Source of the DNA: Notospermus geniculatus
Taxonomy: Eukaryota; Nemertea; Pilidiophora; Heteronemertea; Lineidae
Assembly (NCBI GenBank): GCA_002633025.1
Contig: NMRB01000058.1
Span: 183,478-247,477 of the forward strand
Direction: 5' to 3'
DNA: 64,000 nucleotides
Positions 1-11,900 of the stretch are shown one piece after another. The notes under the pieces were generated by a model that was not told the DNA's origin, ran no database searches, and was given only the letters and a program-made list of their open reading frames with translations. Both the position numbers and the translations under genes were made by a program. How positions within the stretch are numbered: position 1 is the first letter of the stretch; each line of letters begins with the position of its first letter.

Positions 1-59
1 ATATGTTATGTATCCTTATTAGCTACACCTATGATAAAAATTTGAAGATGATCTAGTCA

Positions 60-320
60 TTAGTTCAGGAGTTATTGTACTTTTTGTGTTTTTGGTTTCC
101 GCCACCTGGTGGCCAAACTGAGAGTCGAATCGGACCGAAACTTGGTGTCGTGGGTCATCTGACCTAGGGGTATATATGTACCAAGTTTCAGATCAATAGC
201 TCCAGCGGTTACGAAACGTGCCCTGCTAACGGACAACGACGGACGACGACGACGGACGACGACGGACGACGGACGCTGCACCATCGTAATAGCTCACCCC
301 AGTGAGCCCCAGTGAGCTAA
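60..320. repeat. dispersed repeat with (ACGGACG) microsatellite
   Basis: A low-complexity core of ACGGACGACGAC units at about 229-276 is followed by AGCTCAC...GTGAGCT inverted motifs (290-318). This arrangement looks like a dispersed repeat rather than unique sequence. No coding potential. Confidence 0.55.
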
Positions 321-2838
321 AAATGTAAATAAACAATGATTTTTGTGGCCCGCGAAAATACCCGTGATACATTATCTTTAACCAAGCTGTATGTTGCAAT
401 GACATTAATTAACACAATATCAATGCCCTCTCTGATTACATGAAAACGGCCCTCATGAGAGGACTGTTGGTAGGCATACCATGCGATGCCTGGATCAAAG
501 GTAGGACAAAAAACACAGGGAGTGTGGCTGATTGAAGAAATAACTGCAGTTTATATTACCATGATTAGCAGTGCAGTTGTCCGAGAGCTTTTCTTTCCTT
601 TGACCGCATCCCCACTGGTAAGTGGAGACATGCGCTGCATATTACCATTTATAAAGGTAGTACCGGTATAAATGATGATTTGACACACATTCTTTACTCA
701 TACAGGATTCAGAAAGAACTAACAGCATCTCTAGTATTTTCAAATGTTTATCTACAATAGATATGTACACAGTCATATAAATATTTGACATTTCTTGTAC
801 CGGTAGTATAAAATACAAATGACAGGTGTCGCAGCACAGAGTTTGAAAGCTGAAGTTGAGGTTGTCACTGATCTGACGGCAAGTCATACACTATGTTTCC
901 CCAAGGCTGAGAAAGAGTGCTTTCGAAGTTTCCCTATTTAATGTAACACTGCTAAGTGCTATTAGGAACACCACCGAGGTCATTCATGTGAGGACTATTC
1001 AATTGAAGTTATTTGACTCCCTGATGGAGATCTAGTGGAAGAGGGAGAAAGTTCTTCAGGAAAGACAGGGAAGCACAGATTGTCCTTTTGACTGGTGACA
1101 GAAATCTCCTATTTTTACAACAATAGCTGTGATCTTGAGAACATGACGATTACAATAGCAATCTCAAATGCAATAGGTTTTAGGGAATGAGATAATAGGG
1201 AACTGTGCACTTTTTCACTCACATCTAGATAAATGCAGACAGCTACATTATATCTGACTATACAACTACCGGTACAGGGAACTACCGTAAAGAAACAAAC
1301 AAATAAAAGAACATGTAATCAGTATAAATTAACTGAAAATCGACTCCATATACAGTCACTTATGAAATGACATAGTGAACTTTTTAAGATCACCTGATAT
1401 ACTCAGTACTCTCCAATATCAGACCTTAACTGGCATGAAATCAAAGATATACCAGTTTGCCATGACTGTAATTTGCAGAAGTTGCTAATCAAAAAGTTTC
1501 AGAGAAACCAATCATTATTCTCAAGAAAATAGTTAAGAAAAATTTTATATAAATTTAGAAATATAAATTCATGTCATAATGCCTTTACAATTATCTTATC
1601 CAATACAAGATCATCAGGACTCAACTGATGAAACTTACCTTAGAAGCAGCACTGTCATGATCATAGTCCCAATTCATCTCCGAACAGAAATCGTAAAAAA
1701 ATCTACATGGCAAATGAATGTTGCATATTGGATTATAACTGCTGTATATGGGAGACAAACAAAGTTCCCAATCCTGCGAGTTACATCATCATGATCAAGC
1801 TAAGCTATACATGCGTACCGAGTTTTGCAACCCTTGTTTACGAGTGACGTGACGTCGCAGTGCATCCAACACATGCTGATGCATTGCGCCGTCATGACGC
1901 TCGTAAACATGGTCCGCAATTTATGGTACATAACTGTAGTCCCCCAAGAACACATCAACAAGACACCAATGACAGCCACAACAAATGACTGTCGCAAGAT
2001 TCCTGTCTTTAACAGCAAAGATACAACATACTACAATCTGTATCCCGACCATGGCCTGGGAGACATCATGTCGAATTGCCCAACATAAAATAGGGCTTAA
2101 CCAGGCAACAATCGCTAGCTTAATCAGTTCTATTACCAACAGTGTTATTTTACAGTTGAAATACAAAACACAACATCAACTTCAAATTACTATGAGGTGT
2201 AAACAGTAACCTACAATTTTTAACGAATCAGCATCAACATAGACAAGACTCTCCATTGATTTCAATGAGGTTTTGCAAGCTTCTATTTTGCCTCGCACTA
2301 TTGTCTACAAAGCAGCATCTGTTTTTTGGTGTTTCTATGTGGACAATCCAATGTCATTTTCCATCGAACCTGTCAGGTCCCAATCAACATCACTGAATAC
2401 CCACCATGACCAGTTTAATATTTTTATGACATGTGGGTAACCAAATTCACGGACTATGCAAAACCTCACTTTTCCAACTTTGCAAAACAACAGGACAAAA
2501 CATACTCGTCTGCCGAGCTCAGATTCCCCTTTGCAATGTAGGGCTGCCCTTGTACCATCAGAGTGAATCTGAGCATGACCGACCCCTTCACTGTTCTTCA
2601 ACACCCGCCAGTGTAGCTAACTCATCACCAGCAGAACTTCTGTCTTGGATATAAGAACACGAAGGATTATGATTCCTTGGTAGATGACAAAGACAATTAC
2701 CAGTAGACAAATTACATCTGCAGAATCTTTTCTCTTGAGTACTACAAGTTTGGGATACTTAGCACATTCGGCAGCCATTTTCAAAGGAGACTTCACTCTA
2801 TGGATGACTACCTTCTTCTGACCAATCCAATCAATTAA
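321..2838. other. 3' flank of ZDHHC14, no gene seen
   Basis: AT-rich sequence with only short open frames and no recognisable domain. It includes three TACCGGTA palindromes (about 662-1270). Part may be ZDHHC14 3' UTR, but I saw no clear polyadenylation signal on the minus strand. Confidence 0.4.
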
Positions 2839-2996
2839 TTAGACAGAACTCTGCTTGTGAAATTTGACTGCACCACTTGGAGAAAGGCCATCTTCACTTT
2901 GACTTGTAGTGACAGAATTCTGGAACGTCTTGACAACATTAGGCTCAGGCAGGGGAGGCAACTTCACTTGATGGGTGGGGACACTAGGGGGTCGAC
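2839..2996 (-). CDS. ZDHHC14: ZDHHC14 candidate terminal coding exon
   Basis: 158 nt with acceptor CTTTTGCAG and stop TAA at 2839. It encodes [18 protein letters not shown], then a polar segment ending VKFHKQSSV. Human ZDHHC14 ends VKLSSV, so the close of the frame resembles the family's C terminus. Assignment rests on strand, position and this short similarity. Confidence 0.6.
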
Positions 2997-5900
2997 CTGC
3001 AAAAGGAAGGATGACATTTTCATAAACGAAAAATCTACACATACTTCAAGAATGTCCTCAGCAGAATTGGTATCCTGCTTGGCTGTCCATGGGCCACTCT
3101 GCTGGTACTGGCATCCATTGAGACCATCATACCTTCACCATTATCTTGGATAGGGGGTCAAAAATATTCAAATTTGGATTCTGAAAGAAATGTTCAGGCA
3201 CAGCTGGACATGAATTTAGATGAAATAAAGAATGTTACTTGTGCATTCCAACTAAAGAAATCAAGAGCAAGTATAGGTAAGCATGCTTCAAAGCACGAAC
3301 AGAACCATGACATTCACTGAAGGATTTGGACCCTCGGGTAGATTAATCAACTGACTAAGAAGAGGACAAGCAAACAAAGCACGAGCCTGAAGGGAGCAGG
3401 ATTAAGAAGCTGGGCACATTTACAGCAAATGTAGGATGTTATGGAGGACTCTCAACATCAACTCATGATAGCAGTACAAACTAACCAAACATGCATTTCT
3501 TTTCTGAAAATCGGTCTGTATGTTTTGTTGAATGCAGTATTAGCAAAAGTACAGGTACAGGAGTGACCATCTGGCCAGCTGTCATGAAATGGTGGTAGCA
3601 TTGGTTGAAGGATAGAACAAACTAGTACAAGTTAGGAATGGAGTGTCAAGCAAGCGTCATCCATCACGGTGAGAGAGCAGTTTTTCCCCTCATTAGATAC
3701 AGGATTCTACATGAATATTTGACATATCTTTACAGAGTATTCTACGAAGATCAAATTCCTTCACAAGAAGTCTGTCATTAGATTGTTGAATCAGTCCCAT
3801 TAACCATATTTGGTGAAATGATGTATGAAATAGTGAGAATTTAAACGGTAGGTAAGGCAGAGAGGTTAGTTAAAGGATTGGACTTCAACACCCAGCACTG
3901 CTACTCACCCGCCAGAGAAATCGATGGCCTGTTTATGGATAGATAGGCTTTGTAGACTGGGTAGACGCAGTCTCCCCTGGAAACAAAGGTCAGAAGTCAG
4001 AGGTCAAGGTCTGAGTGTTTCAAGGCCATTTTGAAGATACAATAATTTGTGATATCAATCATGTTAGGTTTAGTTTGATGAGATCCGAGGAAGCAATGCC
4101 AAGGTGCAGCGTAGATAATTCTGTCACTTGATCAGCTATTGTCGGCCAGGTTGTAAAAATATGGAAATTTCTTGAACATCATGATTGCTTACAACAAAAT
4201 AAACAATTCTGATTTACTATACTGGTATTGACACCTGTACTGTACACTACACATACAGGATTCCAAACTTTTCAAATGACCAATTATATGCTTGCTAACT
4301 GAAACTACTTCAACTTGTACATGTATTTATAGAAGAATGAATACCAACTTGCACAAGTGGACTCTTCACGCCAGAATTACTTGAAACACTCAGACTAACA
4401 CCAAAAGCAGTGGAAATCTCACATTTTTTTTCAACCACTGGAGAGGGAAACTTAATAGATATATCATTTTCAAATGAAATATGTCTGCCCTTATATTCAA
4501 AGCCTAGCTGGCATATATGTACAACATATAAAGCGACTGCAAAGCGAGAGATGAAGAGCTGTGTGCCCGATACCATTCAACAATTGGATTTCATGTATAA
4601 TGGAAGAAATAGATTAAAATTCCACATACATCAAACTTGGACACCCATAATACATGATTCATACATTATTGAACTGGAGGTGCTGCTGCATTGTATGAAT
4701 GAGCACTTTAGGTTTCACCATTCCATACGAATGAGCCTTTTTGTTGACACCATGAGACCATTAATTGATAGATTTGCATTTCCAAATGAATTAGTAATTA
4801 ACAGATAAAACAGCAGAATTTTGAGTGGTTATTTGATCGTGGATGACATGCCTGAGAGATGAATGAGGATAATGCATGCAGGGAAGAGGGTGAGGGTGCA
4901 GGATATTTTACAACATATACTTGTGTCCAAGGCAAGGATGGACCCACTGAAGTTGGATCATCATAATCAATAGTTTTTCTGGGCGGAAGTTACAACATTG
5001 ACGCCATTGGCCCAACATACCGAATGTAGAAGAACATTGCATGATATCTTCAACAGCCAGAAACCAATTTGCCACATTGAAATAATAGCTGTACTTCCAC
5101 CTATCCCAAACCCACCAAAACCCCAGGTTTCTTGCGCGTACACCTATTTTTTGCTGTGTATAATGGACCCGTGTTTGAAAAACCCGTGTTTATTAGACCC
5201 ACCGAGCTCGCCGGGGCTATTTCAGACACGTGTCTCACCTGGGCTTTTAGATTGGTGTAAGCACAACAAACTCGGCAATTACTACTAATCAAACCCGGCG
5301 AGAGATGGCGCGGTAACTGTGTTGCATATTGCGATTGCGCTATAAACCAAAAACCCAGCAAAATTTGCGCCGCAAGCGCAACCTCTCTCACTGTGTTTAG
5401 TAACTAATGAAATGTACTGAAAATAGGTGTAAGCGCATGGCGTTTTTTTTCAAGCCCAGGGAAGACCCGGGTCTCAAAAAACCCACCAATTTGGGATAGG
5501 TGGAACTAAGGCTAATATCCCTTGAAGTTTAGAAGTTTATTTTAAGTGATCTAGCATAAAGCAGCAGAGAATGCATAAAGACCACTAACACCTATTCATG
5601 CACTAAATGTCATGCTGATCACCACCACAAATTGTCAACAGAACCAAAAGACCCATCACCAAAGCAAGTGGAGACATTATTATCAACAGCAAGGTCATTC
5701 TATATTCAGTAAAGTATATTTCAGTACGATGAGGGAAGATAAGGGGAGAAATTGCATAGAATGCTGAATGACAACCATGCAATGTTTTTATCATGTATTA
5801 TGATGATATAATGCGACGATATCAATCTGAAAATACCTGATGCTAATGATTCATTACTCTCAGCTTTGTTCAAACGTTGATCTACAAACAAGGAAAAAGA

Positions 5901-8900
5901 ACACAGGATGCACAGAGTGGTGGTTAGAGAAGACGATTAGCTACAGTACCAAAGATATGGTAGAGCCTGTATTAGAGTGTGGTAATATCAACTAAAATAG
6001 ACAAAAGACTCATGTACATGTTATACTTCAAGATGTAAATTGAATCTCATGGATATTGGTATTGCAGGCCTTCTACTCTTTTATCTTTGAATAACTTATC
6101 AGTTAGATTGAAATAACCATGGTTAGCTAAGGTAATCTGAGATGTGGTGTAGATGTTAATACGTTATTCAGAACATCAGAACGCAAGGTGAGAATGTCAT
6201 CACCTAAAAGTCTATTTCCTTCACTTACTGGCTGTCAGCTCCATTTCAAAAGTTTGAAGTTGGGGATCTTCAGAAACAATACAAAAACAAAACTCTAAGC
6301 TGCTCAATGTAAGAAAGCCTTCAAATGTCTGTATCATTATCATATTTCAAACTATTTTTAAGAAGTGGTGAGTGTCGGCCATTTTGGTTTTCACACATAA
6401 CCACTCCTCGTTGCATACAAACAGACAAAACAAATCCATTACATGGAGTGGCTACCTGTTTGCACACAAGTGGCAGTGACTTCCACATTTAGAAGTTTTC
6501 AGTCCAAGTTTGAGATAGATACGACACGTAGGCAGATAAAACATGAACTGGACAGGAACAAATCAATTTTTCATTTGGTTGCCCACAGCAACCCACCCGC
6601 AACAAAGCTTGAACATCAATTTTCTGTTCAAAGCACTTTTCTACCACCACTTGTTGGACTACTTTACTGCCATTATAGATACTTAAACATGATGTCCACA
6701 GCATCCATATTTCATGGAAAAATAGATCTAAGACAAACAAGCCACAGCATGTACTGCGCAAATCTGGAATCACAATCGTTTGTGTAGCTAATCAGCACAA
6801 ATTCTGAATGCATAAACTGACACAAATGTTTTTATTTACTGGGATCTGCACATTTCAGGAGCATCAAGTACCAAATGTTGAAGTACCCAAGTGATATCCT
6901 AGTGCTAACACTGTAAAGTAAACAATATCAGCCAAAAGCTATTAAACCACACCAGATTTAGGATGTGCTGAATGTCTAGGAAAAATATGCAATTCCATGA
7001 ACATTTTCAAAATGATCCTGACCCCATGCAAGCGGTCAAGCTTTCACTTACAATAATAAACATAACTTTTTGTTCCTGGGTCATAGGTCACTTTCAGGAA
7101 AAGTGCAAGAATAACAAACGGGTGAAAAGAAGAGTTTCAAATAAGTAAATGGGCATGCCAAGCTGGTGAACACTGGGTGAAAAAGTCGATANCGGTATTT
7201 TTCAATTTTTCAAACATCAAATTTCCACTTGGAGAGGTGAAACTTTGCAAAAGAAAGCATATTGGGATGCCTCTCCATGTGGTATAATCAAATATTGAAT
7301 TTTTTTTTCAGAATTATGATTTTGAAGGGGGTGAAAACTGTCCCTCCGTTACCAGTGACAGTGGGCACAAATCCCAAACTCAATAAATCTTCCAAGATAT
7401 CAAAGTTATAGGGTTGTCTCAAGCCAAAAACAACTTTTTAGGCCATTAGAGGTAATAAAACATTGTTCTGCATGTTTATTTTGCTAGATTTAACCAGTTC
7501 ATATTTGTATCCCTCATTTGTCCCTCCGTTACCGGTAACGGAGGGACCATTTTCAGGCTCAATTATAAAGCTCCCAAAACCCTTACAAGTCAGTGGAAAT
7601 GATTTGCACTGTTGCTAAAATATCTTTAAACATGCAAACAACTGGTATGTGATGCATAACATGCATAATGGCTGCCTGAATTGTATAAAATATGAAGTGT
7701 CCCTCCGTTACCATTTGTAAATGTCCCTCCGTTACCATGGCCATCACGGTTCAAACCTCCCCCCACAAAAATTGAGCAGCACCAGCTGTTTATAATTTTG
7801 CATGTTCATATGTAAGTGGTAGTAGTACAACATGAAAGAGAAAGCTAACTTTTTTCACCTAGGGAACCGTATGTTATGCCTCTCTGAAAAAATGTGTTAA
7901 AAATAGATGTTAATTTTGCGTCCCTCCGTTACCAGCCTATTTTTTGTAAATTTCACCCCCAAGAAGTTGTTTGCCACCAAACTTTTTTCCCTCAGTTTGT
8001 AGCCTGAGGTAGCCTTTATAAAATATAAGTAGTTATTTTACTATGCCTTGGACAGAACAGGAGTACCAGGGCAAAATACAGCAAAAGTGTCCCTCCGTTA
8101 CCGCGTGGCCTGGCCCACATGCATGCCATACCATGCATTTTGGACCATATACCTTGATAATGTGCACATAAAGCTTGGGTCAATTATTGTCGACTACCGT
8201 ACATGTAATTAATTATTAGTTGGGTGGGAACACTGTCATTTTATCTTTGCAATTACGTCTATTGATGAAACTGCAAAAGATCATCAAAATGAAGCAGTGT
8301 TGTATTCGTGTTGTCCCTGGCAACTCCCCAAAACATGTTAAATCAAAAATTTCTGTCAACCTTTGTCATGGAATTCAGTTTGTTGAAAAATTTCCACAGT
8401 TTTCTGACCTTTGAGCAAGAAAATAAAGGAGAAAAAACAATAGCTTCAAATATCTTCTTCACAGTAAAGAGGAAGAAGTGGGTAACTGCAAGCTACTAAG
8501 GAGAGAAGCATGGCCAATCACCAATATATCATACATGCACACATGCTCGCACAGCATTAAGCTATTTTTGCCAGATATTTTTGACGAGGTTTACAGTACT
8601 AGCACATGACGGGACATCAACTTACGTCCTCGTTGGTTGAATGAGCGTGGCAAATCAAGTTCGTGTGATAGATCGCAAGACCAATCACAGTCCACGACGA
8701 CACAAACGACACCAGGCCGACTAAGATGGTGAGCAGGTTAAGGACATAGACAAAGTAACATTTTGTAGACTCAATCTTGTCTAATCTGAATCATATCTAG
8801 GGTACTCGAATGCAAATAGATGGAGCAGAAATAGGGTAAATGAACTTCAAGAGAATTTCATGTAACCGAGTTCACACAACAGACACGGACCTCACATTCT

Positions 8901-11900
8901 CACATTCAGACGCAAGGGGAAAATCTTTGCCAAGTGTATCTTCAGCTTATTCTTAAAGCATCGAAGAGCAACTATCTGGCTGAAGGAACAAAGTGAATGA
9001 CACCAGAGTCGTTTTAGAATAAGCCCTCATTAACTGTGGAACAGACATCTCTCAACAATGTTTGCAATGAACTTGTATTACAATAACTGCAACGTATTGC
9101 TTCATACACAATGTACAATGGTTAAGTTCAGACCTATGGTGAAGTTGTGATATGGATATTTACAATGAACAAAGCATGAAGTTTACAGCAAAACATATTA
9201 ATTGATTAATGTGAATTGATTTCAGTTAAAACGGCAATCAATCAACACATATCTTGACTTGATATTTCATTCAAAAAATATCATCAATCAATGCAAATTG
9301 CAGAATTTCCATGGGGAAATGATATTAGTAAAAGCATTTGGAAGGACATGATGCATAAGAGATTAAAATGATCCATTCACAGATTGGTGTTGACTTGTAG
9401 CTTTTATCTACAGGTGAAAGCATTCGACACGGACTACATTAAATTAACAAACAGCAGTCTACACTTACACTCTCATTTGTAGACTTTTCTGAGCATAATA
9501 ACATGGAGTGGTAGCCTGTCATACCAATAGGGCTCCATAACGAAACAAAATCGACGATAAGAACTATAACACTGCAGATGTTAAGGAATATTGGTTAACA
9601 GAAAATGGATAGTGGGTTGTACAATGTAGGTAAGGACTTGGCACCAATGAAAAAAAGTTCTCCAACACCATGTCAACACCTAAAAGTAAAATTAATATAC
9701 GATAAGATTACAGTCTTCACCAAGGAGAGTAAGTTGTGCTGAATAAGTCTAATGTATGAATGTAATAAGAAAAAGACTCAAACAAATTAGAAGAGGCCAT
9801 GGGAGAAACTTATTGCAAAGAAGTGCAAAGAAAGATATCAGTACCCATGCCCATATGGATGAACTATCGGGCCTACCAAGAGATGGTGGGGTATAATAGA
9901 GACCACACTGTTGTACAATTACAATTCTGTGAGAGGGCAATTTGTACCTCTTCAGTACACATGAATGAGACCATGACAACAGAAAACCAACCAGAAATGA
10001 ACAGCATTATGCCCTCTTGTGACATTCTTCATAGTCAGTTGCTTTTCTGCCAAATGGTACTCGTTCATGATTGTTCGAGGAGTGCTGTGTTAGTCGCACA
10101 CAAATTGTTTTTTTCACACAAATATTTTTGGGATTCATCAATGGCTCCTGGGTACCTATCTTAGAGCAACATTCAGGACTAACCCTGCCTTGACTACTCA
10201 CTGAGGGAGACCACACACTGTGTCTAAGACCAGTGCATGTCTTTCTGGTGAAAGTTGGAGCAGCTAACTGATGAAATTTATGGATTGGTTGGTTCCCAGG
10301 ACCGGAGAAGACCCATAAGATTACCGTAGTTTCCAGGACTTACATCTTCATTTGTAGATAACTCTTGACAGATAAGAGATGCATGAAACCCTGTCATACC
10401 AACTGGTGTCCAGAAGGTTATGAATGTAATTAATATTACTACGACAGTGCAACACGTTAAGGAGCAATGAACTGAAAACATGCAAGCAATCAGCAACAAA
10501 AAGTGGAGGCATAATGAACGAAAAATAACATGTAATGTACATGTATTAGTTTGCTCTTGATGAATCCTTCAGAACTAAATATCCAGTTGTACCAGCTGGT
10601 GAATAACGGACCACAGCAACCAGCAAATCAATACGCCTAGTTCAAGTGTTGGCGAGTCAGACAGATGGTCCTAGTGTCTCCATATACCAATACTGTGTGA
10701 ACTGAATACGCCGTAGAATAGAAGCCTACTGTGAAGGACCATGTGGCATGAAGAAAGGAGACAGCAAACCTGTATGCAAGCAGAAAGGAAAAGAACCAAT
10801 GAATAATAATAAGGGTGTCCCTTGTGGAGTAGAGTGTCTTCACTGTCTTCAAGCCAATAGATACCATCAGGGTTAAAGCTTGGGGGAATTGTATCCTTTG
10901 ACCATATTCCTATGCAAGGGAATGGGTAAAACTGGTCAAAACTTATAACAGAAAGGTGCTTGGCAAGTAATCTTCACAAAAAGCAAATTGGACAAAACTA
11001 GCAAAATTGAGAGGTATCAAAAGCAGAACTGGAGAAGTAACAGAATACCAGAATTCAATGAAAGTGAATGACAGGTATTAAAGATGGCAAAAATAAAGAG
11101 AATCGGAAGCATAAGAACAATAATCCTGGCCCTAGCTAGAACTCATGACTTACATCCTCATTCGTTGATATGTCTTTAGCGACTAGGAAGGTATGGAAAC
11201 CTGCCAAACCAACCATCTGCAGTACGACGCAGATGACAGTAATACCAACAAGACAAGTGCATGATGAGTTAAGGAGGTTTGAGATTTGATACGTTGTCAT
11301 TCGGCTGAGCATGTTTTTCATCCTGAATTTTGCCATCAAGATCTCAAAACCAAATACTCAGCAATGAGGCAGTCCCCAAACATCAATGCTTAGCTAGGAT
11401 TCCCCACAATAATCTTCAAGTCTGGAGGCCTGAGGTCAAGAAGTTGCAACTGAAACTTACAAATCTACTGCATTATCATACAACTGGTGGCCAGTTTCTA
11501 AGTAAGGCAAGTTCTACCACCCTGGCAATAAGTAATTGAAACCCACAAGCCTGATGAGTCTAGTTTTGAAATATTATATAGAGTAGTGATGAATTGTTTG
11601 ATCTTCTTGCCTTACTACTAATTACCCAGTACAATAGACAAAGAGTACTCACACATCTAACATGACACAATAACCAGGTTGTTGTATAACCAACTACATG
11701 CAGATGTAACAGCTGTCAGTGTTGTAGCACTTGCACAAAGCAAGTAAACAACACTCATCATTTTTAAATCAATGCCTACTACATGAGTGTAGCAAAAAGT
11801 AAGTCAATACATCCACTTTTTATTGTTCATTTGCAATTTAAGGGATATCTACGATGTACTTAAACAGCCCTAATGCAATAAAGGAGAACCAGACCTCAAG

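Noticed and set aside
1880-2030. Minus-strand hydrophobic frame (VVAVIGVLLMCSWGTTVMYH) resembling a sixth TM4 exon
   Set aside because: W-to-YH spacing differs by two residues from the real exons, there is no TCCTTAAY branch site or TNE ending, and it lies beyond the terminal exon.
4410-4808. 132-aa open frame, plus strand
   Set aside because: No recognisable domain, no splice or start context, AT-rich composition; probably chance within a ZDHHC14 intron.
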